From AWTP1-9 sp035703165 (GTDB lineage: Bacteria > Bacteroidota > Bacteroidia > Chitinophagales > Chitinophagaceae), in assembly GCA_035703165.1 (NCBI GenBank), contig DASSYR010000083.1, positions 1-5,041 on the forward strand: DNA of 5,041 nucleotides, read 5' to 3'. A program made the translations under genes and the position numbers. Below, one piece after another: positions 1 to 5,041 of this stretch (position 1 is its first letter; each line of letters opens with the position of its first letter). The notes under the pieces were generated by a model, which made no database searches, was not told the DNA's origin, and saw nothing but the letters and a program-made list of their open reading frames with translations.

Positions 1-1172
1 GCAGAAACAATTCCTCTCTCCATAGTTCTTACACCAGAGTCGAGATAAACTTCTGCTGCTAATGTTTGGGCAGGATATTCATCCTGTGGTATATGCGGTA
101 AAAATTTCTTTGCGTCCACAAAAATTCCATGTCCGCCAATCGGTTTTACAATGGGTACACCGTACTCCATCATTTTTTCACCAAGATAAATTACCTGCCC
201 TACCCTTGCGTGAATATGATCGTCGTTTATACTTTCCCTGATGCCAATAGCCATTGCTTCCATATCTCTCCCGGCTAAACCACCGTATGTATGCAAACCT
301 TCATATACCACCACAAGATTTCTGGCTTCTTCAAATACTTCCCAATCATTAATTGCGAGAAATCCCCCAATGTTTACCAATGCATCTTTTTTGGCACTCA
401 TGGTAGCACCATCCGTTAATGAACAAATTTCTTTTACAATTTGTCTTATGGGAATGTGCTTATATCCCTTCTCTCTCTGTTGAATGAAGTGGGCATTTTC
501 GGCTACCCTTGTCATGTCATGTATAATGCGAATGCCATGTTTCTTAGCAAAGCTTCTTAACTCTTTTAAATTTTTGATGCTAATGGGTTGCCCCCCGGCC
601 ATGTTTACACTGGTAGCAATACTCACATAAGGAATTTTATCAGCTCCGTATTTTTTAACCAGTTTCTCCAGTTTGTTCAGATCAACATTACCCTTAAACG
701 GAAATTCATTTTCAGGATCATGTGCTTCGTCAATAATAATATCTTCAAATTTTCCGCCTGCCAATTCCTGATGCAATCTTGTAGTGGTGAAATACATATT
801 ACCGGGTATGATATCTCCTTTCTTAATCAGGATTTTTGAAATAATATTCTCAGCACCACGCCCTTGGTGAGTAGGCACTAAATATTTGTATCCATAAACA
901 TCTTTTACCACTTCTTCCAAATGATAAAAGTTTCGACTGCCGGCATAAGCTTCGTCTCCCATCATCATACCGGCCCATTGATGATCGCTCATGGCAGAAG
1001 TACCGCTATCTGTTAGTAAATCAATATAAACATCTTCTGACCTTAGTAAAAAAGTGTTATACCCGGCTTCCAGCATAGCCTTTTTTCTTTGTTGTGGAGT
1101 AGTCATTTTTAACAATTCCACCATTTTCATTTTGTAAGGCTCTGCCCAACTTCTTTTAATAATATGTTTCAT
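1..1172 (-). CDS. tpl: Tyrosine phenol-lyase-like enzyme (beta-eliminating lyase family), 3' end outside window
   Basis: This is a PLP enzyme expected to cleave L-tyrosine to phenol, pyruvate and ammonium in the cytoplasm. I translated 390 codons from the ATG at 1172; the frame is open to position 1. The family is about 456 residues, so roughly the last 65 are missing. Equivalents of Citrobacter TPL residues lie at a constant offset of +5: Tyr76 (general acid), THQGR 101-105, Asn190, Asp219, Arg222 and Lys262 (the PLP Schiff-base lysine in SAKKD). The substrate-side residues match TPL rather than tryptophanase: Thr129 in MYFTTTR (TPL Thr124) and Arg386 in VRTMERG (TPL Arg381, which contacts the phenol hydroxyl). 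The TPL Phe448 equivalent lies outside the window. The gene starts 12 bases after the tryptophanase stop, so the two are probably co-transcribed. No Shine-Dalgarno sequence is seen. The family call is certain; the substrate is likely but untested. Confidence 0.88.
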   Translation of the reverse strand, partial: MKHIIKRSWAEPYKMKMVELLKMTTPQQRKKAMLEAGYNTFLLRSEDVYIDLLTDSGTSAMSDHQWAGMMMGDEAYAGSRNFYHLEEVVKDVYGYKYLVPTHQGRGAENIISKILIKKGDIIPGNMYFTTTRLHQELAGGKFEDIIIDEAHDPENEFPFKGNVDLNKLEKLVKKYGADKIPYVSIATSVNMAGGQPISIKNLKELRSFAKKHGIRIIHDMTRVAENAHFIQQREKGYKHIPIRQIVKEICSLTDGATMSAKKDALVNIGGFLAINDWEVFEEARNLVVVYEGLHTYGGLAGRDMEAMAIGIRESINDDHIHARVGQVIYLGEKMMEYGVPIVKPIGGHGIFVDAKKFLPHIPQDEYPAQTLAAEVYLDSGVRTMERGIVS

Positions 1173-1184
1173 ACAAGTAATTTT

Positions 1185-2558
1185 TTATGTAACGGGTTTC
1201 AGTTTAGCAGTAAAATGCCGAAGCAACTGTGTTTCTTCCATAATGCTTAATCCTCTAATCTGTTGCCTGTCTTTAAACACTTCTATAATTACTTCAGCTA
1301 CATAATCAATATGGCTTTGTGTATATACCCTCCTCGGTATCGCCAGTCGCACCAACTCCATTTGTGAAGGAATAAGTTTCCCGTTTGTATCGTATTTCCC
1401 AAACATCAGCGAACCAATTTCTACGCTTCTTATTCCACCTGCTGCATACAAGGCGCAAACCAATGCCTGTCCCGGGTACTGCTCAACAGGAATATGCGGC
1501 AAGAATTCTTTGGCATCAATGTACACAGCGTGCCCACCGGCGGGCTGCATTACCGGCACACCGGCATCAACCAACTTATTAGTAAGGTATTCGATGCTTC
1601 GAATACGATACTGCAGGTAATGTTCATCCATTACTTCTTTTAAGCCAATGGCAATAGCATCCAAATCCCTTCCGGCCAATCCACCGTATGTAGTAAACCC
1701 CTCGGTAATAATTAAAAGGTTTCTGCATTGAAGCGCTAATTTTTCGTTGTGCATAGCCAAAAAACCACCAATGTTAGCAAAGGCATCTTTTTTTGCACTC
1801 ATCGTACAGCCATCGGCATAAGAAAATAATTCAGCAGCTATTTCGGGAACCATTTTATCTGCATAACCCTTTTCACGTAGTTTGATAAAATAGCTGTTTT
1901 CCGCAAAACGGCAAGCATCAATAAAGAAAAGAATTTTATTTTCCCGGCAAATGGCGCTTACTGTTTTTATATTTTGCATACTCACCGGTTGTCCCCCACC
2001 TGAGTTATTCGTTACCGTCATAATCACCATAGGAATATTTTCGGCTCCTTTTTCTTTAATTACTTTTTTTAAAGCCTCAATGTCCATATTGCCTTTAAAA
2101 GGCGACGGAACGGTGGGATGTTTACCTTCCTCGCACAAAAGATCTATCCCTTCCGCACCTGAAAATTCAATATTAGCTCTTGTTGTATCAAACAATGTAT
2201 TACTAATAAAATATTTTCCTTTTCCCCCCAGAATAGAAAAAAGAATTTTTTCCGCCGCCCTGCCCTGGTGCGTAGGAATAACGATGGGAAACCCTGTCAC
2301 TTCCATTACAGATTGTTCAAAACGAAAAAAGCTCGGGCTACCTGCATACGACTCATCGCCTTGCATAATGCCGGCCCACTGACTACTGCTCATGGCGCTG
2401 GTTCCGCTGTCTGTAAGAAGATCAATCAGTACATCATCTGCATGAATAAGAAAAGGATTGTAAAATGCTTTTTTTAAAATTTGTTCTCTTTCTTCTTTTG
2501 TGTTAAAAAAAATAGGCTCCACCGATTTTATGCGAAATGGCTCTATAATTGTTTTCAT
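1185..2558 (-). CDS. tnaA: Tryptophanase (L-tryptophan indole-lyase)
   Basis: This is a cytoplasmic PLP enzyme predicted to convert L-tryptophan to indole, pyruvate and ammonium. It has 457 residues, a full family length, and its numbering falls exactly on that of Citrobacter TPL. It has Tyr71, THQGR 96-100, Asn185, Asp214, Arg217, Lys257 (PLP lysine in SAKKD) and Arg404 (substrate carboxylate). The monovalent-cation ligands Gly52, Glu69 and Asn262 are also present. The specificity residues are of tryptophanase type: Asp124 in LFDTTR (E. coli Asp137), Val379 and Ile381 in IRSVEIG, and His448 in LLRHFTAKL (E. coli His463). TPL has Thr, Met, Arg and Phe at these places. The rest of the protein also has TPL-like stretches (EPFRIKSVE, GLAGRD), so substrate rests on the pocket residues. 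ATG 2558 gives the usual family N-terminus. It is the first gene of a likely two-gene operon with the TPL-like gene. Confidence 0.9.
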   Translation of the reverse strand: MKTIIEPFRIKSVEPIFFNTKEEREQILKKAFYNPFLIHADDVLIDLLTDSGTSAMSSSQWAGIMQGDESYAGSPSFFRFEQSVMEVTGFPIVIPTHQGRAAEKILFSILGGKGKYFISNTLFDTTRANIEFSGAEGIDLLCEEGKHPTVPSPFKGNMDIEALKKVIKEKGAENIPMVIMTVTNNSGGGQPVSMQNIKTVSAICRENKILFFIDACRFAENSYFIKLREKGYADKMVPEIAAELFSYADGCTMSAKKDAFANIGGFLAMHNEKLALQCRNLLIITEGFTTYGGLAGRDLDAIAIGLKEVMDEHYLQYRIRSIEYLTNKLVDAGVPVMQPAGGHAVYIDAKEFLPHIPVEQYPGQALVCALYAAGGIRSVEIGSLMFGKYDTNGKLIPSQMELVRLAIPRRVYTQSHIDYVAEVIIEVFKDRQQIRGLSIMEETQLLRHFTAKLKPVT

Positions 2559-2668
2559 GAAAAAAAAATTTATAGTATTGCTGTTGAGATAAATAACCGC
2601 AAGGAAAAAACATTTCAGTGTCTATAAAACACAGACAAAATCAGGTGGGTTTTTTGATAATATTTTTC

Positions 2669-2697
2669 CAAAGATTCATAGAAAGAATATTGTCAAA
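2669..2697 (-). promoter_or_regulatory. Possible Bacteroidota-type promoter for the tnaA-tpl pair
   Basis: Read on the minus strand there is a TTTG (2697-2694), 17 bases, then AATCTTTG (2676-2669). This resembles the Bacteroidota primary sigma consensus TTTG-N19-TAnnTTTG, with one mismatch in the -7 box and a spacing slightly below typical. Transcription would begin near 2663, giving a leader of about 105 bases before the tnaA ATG. In this AT-rich region a match of this quality can arise by chance. Confidence 0.35.
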
Positions 2698-2699
2698 AA

Positions 2700-2714
2700 T
2701 AAGATGGTATCTTA
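2700..2714. promoter_or_regulatory. 15-bp palindrome upstream of tnaA promoter: operator or weak lrp terminator
   Basis: The sequence TAAGATGGTATCTTA has perfect 6-bp arms around a 3-bp centre. It lies just upstream of the candidate -33 element of the tnaA promoter, a typical activator position, and 15 bp is a usual size for an Lrp/AsnC site. Alternatively, in minus-strand RNA leaving the regulator gene, it folds as a 6-bp hairpin followed by five U residues about 20 bases after the stop codon. That would be a weak, AT-rich intrinsic terminator. The palindrome is seen directly; which role it plays is inference. Confidence 0.4.
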
Positions 2715-2733
2715 ACACGGATTATGATTTTAA

Positions 2734-3234
2734 TCATGCACCCCGGTAATTTTTCTTCTTCTGATCGGGAGTAATAAGATTATATGCTGTACCATATTTA
2801 ACTTCGGTCATTATAAATGAACTTTGAACTGTTCCAATATTCGGCAGCTTTGCCAGTTTATTTACAATAAAGTCCTGGTATTCGTTCATGTCTTTTACCG
2901 CAATTTTAAGAAGGTAATCAAAAAGTCCTGTCATGTGATAGTATTCCATTACTTCTTCAAACTTTACAATATCTTTTTCAAAAACTTTAAGCATAATATG
3001 CGAATGTTCTTTTAGCTGTACGTTAGTAAATGCCACCAGGTTCTTATCAATTTTATTTTTATCCAGCACAGCCACGTATCGCTGAATATAGCCCTCTTCT
3101 TCAAGCCATTTAATACGTTCATAAACAGGTGTTACACTTTTACCCAACTTATCTGCAATTTCTTTATTCGTTAACCGGGCATCGTTCTGCAGTAAATTCA
3201 AAATGCTGACATCAGTGGTATCGAGCTTTATCAT
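2734..3234 (-). CDS. Lrp/AsnC-family transcriptional regulator
   Basis: This is a 166-residue DNA-binding protein of the feast/famine family, which sense amino acids and act as dimers to octamers. The N-terminal helix-turn-helix begins with LDTTDVSIL (residues 4-12, the conserved LDxxDxxIL). The helices lie at about 22-50 (LTNKEIADKLGKS, then VYERIKWLEEEGYI). A RAM/ligand-binding domain follows at about 66-146, with the typical GLFDYLLKIAV (103-113) and a YQDFI helix. Length and order are normal for the family, with a slightly long, lysine-rich tail (KKKNYRGA). The start at ATG 3234 places LDxxD at the expected distance from the N-terminus. The gene is divergent from the trans-sulfuration enzyme and lies directly upstream of tnaA-tpl, so it is the obvious candidate regulator of both, and probably of itself. 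Its effector amino acid cannot be read from the sequence. Confidence 0.93.
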   Translation of the reverse strand: MIKLDTTDVSILNLLQNDARLTNKEIADKLGKSVTPVYERIKWLEEEGYIQRYVAVLDKNKIDKNLVAFTNVQLKEHSHIMLKVFEKDIVKFEEVMEYYHMTGLFDYLLKIAVKDMNEYQDFIVNKLAKLPNIGTVQSSFIMTEVKYGTAYNLITPDQKKKNYRGA

Positions 3235-3339
3235 AAAAGATTATTTTTCTGAAAACAAATTAAAAACAACCGGTAAAAGAAATTTATTCTTTATTTATCT
3301 ATAAATATAGTTTTATATTCTATATTAATCAAAATCATA

Positions 3340-3352
3340 GGAATATTATTCC
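3340..3352. promoter_or_regulatory. Perfect 13-bp palindrome, candidate operator
   Basis: GGAATATTATTCC is a perfect inverted repeat (GGAATA, T, TATTCC) in the lrp/PLP-lyase divergent intergenic region, ending 34 bases before the ATG at 3387. Its GC-bounded, AT-centred form and 13-bp length fit an Lrp/AsnC-family binding site. Possible promoter elements for the lyase gene nearby are poor: GAACTTTG at 3361-3368, or TAGTTTTA at 3308-3315 preceded by TTTA at 3283. I therefore cannot say whether the site would repress or activate. A second, less informative inverted repeat, CTATA-AA-TATAG, lies at 3299-3310. Confidence 0.45.
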
Positions 3353-3386
3353 ATAAATCAGAACTTTGTACTTTAAAACGAATAGT

Positions 3387-4685
3387 ATGGATACTCATAA
3401 ACTTTCACCGGAAAGCCTGATGATGAGCTATGGTTACAAACCTCAACTCAGTGAAGGGGCTGTGAAATGCCCGATTTTTCAAACTTCCACTTTTGTTTTT
3501 AACTCTGCAGAGCAGGGTAAAGCATTTTTTGAAGTTGCCTACGGCCACCGGCAAAAGAAAAAAAATGAAAAGATAGGTTTGATTTACAGCCGTATTAATA
3601 ACCCGGATATGGAGATACTGGAAGACCGGCTAACCTTGTGGGATCATGCTGAAGCCTGTGCGGTTTTTGAAAGTGGTATGAGTGCCATTTCAACTGTGCT
3701 AATGGAATTTTTAAAACCAGGAGATCTGCTCTTGTACAGTAATCCCATCTATGGAGGAACACATCACTTTATACATCATGTACTTACCAAATTCGGCATT
3801 CAGGTATTGGGATTCAACCCCGGGGAAACAAAAAGAGAAATAGAAGTACGACTTAAAAAGTCCGGAATGGAAGAAAATTTAGCGATGATATATGTGGAAA
3901 CACCGGCTAACCCAACCAATGATCTTATTGATATCGGAATGTGTGCAGCTATTGCCAAACAATATTCAATAGCAGATAAAAAAGTGTTTGTAGCGGTTGA
4001 TAATACTTATATGGGACCGTTATGGCAACATCCGCTAAAAGTTGGAGCAGACCTGGTTTTGTATTCCGCCACCAAGTACATTGGCGGACATAGCGATGTT
4101 ATTGCCGGTGCTGTATTAGGAAATACGGAAATGATAAACCGGGTAAAAGTACTGAGGACTTTTTTAGGAAACATGATTAGTCCCTATACGGGTTGGTTAT
4201 TATTGCGCAGCTTAGAAACTTTAAAAGTAAGAATGGATCAGCAAGCGGCTAATGCCGAAAAGGTTGCAGCGTATCTTTCTCAACACCCAATGGTAGAAAA
4301 GGTTTATTACCTGGGGAATATTAAAGAAACAGATGCTGCACAATATGAAATATATAAAAAGCAATGTATCGGCAAAGGTGCTATGTTGAGCTTTGATATT
4401 AAAGGGGGTGAACAGGAAGCATTTACCTTTTTGAATCATCTTAAATTAATAAAACTGGCGGTAAGTCTTGGTGGAACAGAAAGCCTGGCCGAACATCCCG
4501 CCACCATGACGCATGTTGATATTCCTGATGAAGAAAAAATATTGTTTAATATTAGTTCCAAAATGATTCGTCTTTCCATAGGAGTGGAAAATGATAAAGA
4601 CCTTATTTGGGATTTGGAACAAGCCTTGGAAAAAAAAAAAATCACAAATTGGCTACAGTTTAAGATTATACACCAAACTGCCTAA
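3387..4685 (+). CDS. PLP-dependent Cys/Met metabolism enzyme (cystathionine gamma-synthase/gamma-lyase or methionine gamma-lyase type)
   Basis: This is a 432-residue fold-type I PLP enzyme of the trans-sulfuration family. With numbering from ATG 3387, the PLP lysine is Lys230 in YSATKYIGG. Asp205 in VDNTYMGPLW pairs with the pyridine nitrogen. Tyr67 and Arg69 in IYSRINNP bind phosphate from the neighbouring subunit. FESGMSAIS (94-102), YGGT (122-125), ETPANPTNDLID (171-182), SLGGTESL (360-367) and Arg395 in IRLSIGVE complete the signature. The position of the methionine gamma-lyase Cys116 is Gly124, as in cystathionine enzymes, so the substrate is open. A lysine-rich loop (about 54-62) precedes the YSR motif. 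An in-frame TTG at 3366 could add 7 residues, but ATG 3387 leads straight into the family N-terminus (HKLSPESLMMSYGY). A 12-A run at 4630-4641 near the 3' end makes the last 12 residues uncertain. The divergent Lrp-type gene suggests amino-acid control. Confidence 0.88.
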   Translation: MDTHKLSPESLMMSYGYKPQLSEGAVKCPIFQTSTFVFNSAEQGKAFFEVAYGHRQKKKNEKIGLIYSRINNPDMEILEDRLTLWDHAEACAVFESGMSAISTVLMEFLKPGDLLLYSNPIYGGTHHFIHHVLTKFGIQVLGFNPGETKREIEVRLKKSGMEENLAMIYVETPANPTNDLIDIGMCAAIAKQYSIADKKVFVAVDNTYMGPLWQHPLKVGADLVLYSATKYIGGHSDVIAGAVLGNTEMINRVKVLRTFLGNMISPYTGWLLLRSLETLKVRMDQQAANAEKVAAYLSQHPMVEKVYYLGNIKETDAAQYEIYKKQCIGKGAMLSFDIKGGEQEAFTFLNHLKLIKLAVSLGGTESLAEHPATMTHVDIPDEEKILFNISSKMIRLSIGVENDKDLIWDLEQALEKKKITNWLQFKIIHQTA

Positions 4686-5041
4686 GGTGATGATCTAAAT
4701 GTTTCCAGGTGGCTTTGGCCCATTGTTCTTTGGTAAGCTTGCCAAAGATGGGATGTGCATCACGGGCTATATTATTTTCACTAAAATTGTTTACCAGTTG
4801 AAGCAATTGACTTTTTTCTTTTTCAAAATCTTTTACCTGTCCTGTCGTAATAAAAGTTGGGTCAGTCGGTAGGCTTTCTTTATAGGGGACAGCATCCCAA
4901 AGTTTGGATTTAAATAATGGACCAATTAAACGTAACAGAAAACTTCCTTTGGGTTGATGTGTCCCCAATGCAATTTTGATAGGCATTTGTACGTGAGCCA
5001 GCATCTGTGCTGCGTCCATTTTTCCCCATTGCCGTTGCGAT
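4666..5041 (-). CDS. DUF1569 family protein (DinB/YfiT-like fold), 5' end outside window
   Basis: A four-helix-bundle protein of the DinB-like superfamily whose biochemical role is not established. The visible part is 124 residues. The ATG at 5019 is probably internal: the frame stays open to the window edge, and the residues just before it (RQWGKM, followed by DAAQMLAH) belong to the conserved N-terminal family motif. About 25 residues are likely missing, given a family length near 150. Counting from the first visible codon, conserved histidines lie at 16 (MLAH) and at 114, 117 and 118 (KHLDHHLRQFGV at the C-terminus), with HPIFGKLTKEQW at 96-107. These histidines match the putative metal site of the fold. 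The gene converges on the PLP lyase gene, and the two reading frames overlap by 20 bp. No functional link to the amino-acid lyases is evident. Confidence 0.82.
   Translation of the reverse strand, partial: SQRQWGKMDAAQMLAHVQMPIKIALGTHQPKGSFLLRLIGPLFKSKLWDAVPYKESLPTDPTFITTGQVKDFEKEKSQLLQLVNNFSENNIARDAHPIFGKLTKEQWAKATWKHLDHHLRQFGV

Noticed and set aside
241..839. Plus-strand open frames at 241-483 and 588-839 opposite the TPL-like gene.
   Set aside because: Both are shadows of the conserved minus-strand coding sequence and resemble no family I know.
2026..2041. Sequence CATAGGAATATT inside tnaA resembling the left part of the 3340-3352 palindrome.
   Set aside because: It encodes conserved residues (ENIPM) of the enzyme and lacks the other half of the palindrome, so it is best explained by chance.
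1951..2382. A 143-codon plus-strand open frame opposite tnaA.
   Set aside because: It is antisense to a clearly conserved enzyme, has no recognisable domain, and its composition is what the complement of that gene produces.
2506..2613. A 36-codon minus-strand frame starting at ATG 2613 and running past the tnaA start in another frame, considered as a TnaC-like leader peptide.
   Set aside because: It has no Trp codon and no similarity to TnaC, it overlaps the tnaA coding start out of frame, and its Phe/Tyr content follows from T-rich sequence.
3366..3386. A TTG start for the PLP lyase 7 codons upstream of ATG 3387.
   Set aside because: The added residues (MYFKTNS) do not resemble the family N-terminus, the ATG leads directly into conserved sequence, and the TTG lies within a possible promoter element.
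4221..4645. Minus-strand open frames of about 70 codons opposite the trans-sulfuration enzyme.
   Set aside because: They lie entirely within a well-supported gene on the other strand and show no domain or start signal.
5017..5019. ATG at 5019 as the start of the DUF1569 gene.
   Set aside because: The frame remains open to the window edge and the upstream codons continue the conserved family motif, so the true start lies outside the window.

Overview
The window looks like a chromosomal segment of a Bacteroidota bacterium, most likely from the Chitinophagaceae or a related group. This is inferred from four things: AT-rich DNA, gene starts without Shine-Dalgarno sequences but with A/T-rich leaders, TTTG / TAnnTTTG-like promoter elements, and protein sequences that resemble Bacteroidota family members. 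No species call is possible from sequence alone. No mobile element, CRISPR array, tRNA or rRNA is visible.

Layout. On the minus strand, positions 2558 down to 1 hold two tandem paralogous PLP enzymes of the beta-eliminating lyase family. The upstream one (2558-1185) carries the side-chain specificity residues of tryptophanase. Twelve bases later comes a tyrosine phenol-lyase-like gene (1172 to beyond position 1), which lacks its last 60-70 codons in this window. Upstream of this pair is a roughly 175-bp intergenic region with a possible promoter and small palindromes. Next is an Lrp/AsnC-family regulator (3234-2734, minus). It is divergent from a trans-sulfuration-type PLP enzyme (3387-4685, plus) of the cystathionine gamma-synthase/gamma-lyase/methionine gamma-lyase superfamily. 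The 152-bp region between these two contains a perfect 13-bp palindrome. A DUF1569 (DinB-like) gene enters from the right edge on the minus strand and ends at 4666, converging on and overlapping the lyase gene by 20 bp.

How the genes may work together. Lrp/AsnC proteins sense amino acids, and three PLP-dependent enzymes of amino-acid metabolism surround this one. The simplest reading is an amino-acid catabolic locus: tryptophan to indole, tyrosine to phenol, and possibly a sulfur amino acid to a thiol. Each reaction would release ammonia and a 2-oxo acid, under control of the local regulator. This is inference from adjacency and family knowledge. The DUF1569 gene is probably unrelated. I see known families in an interesting arrangement, not a clearly new system.
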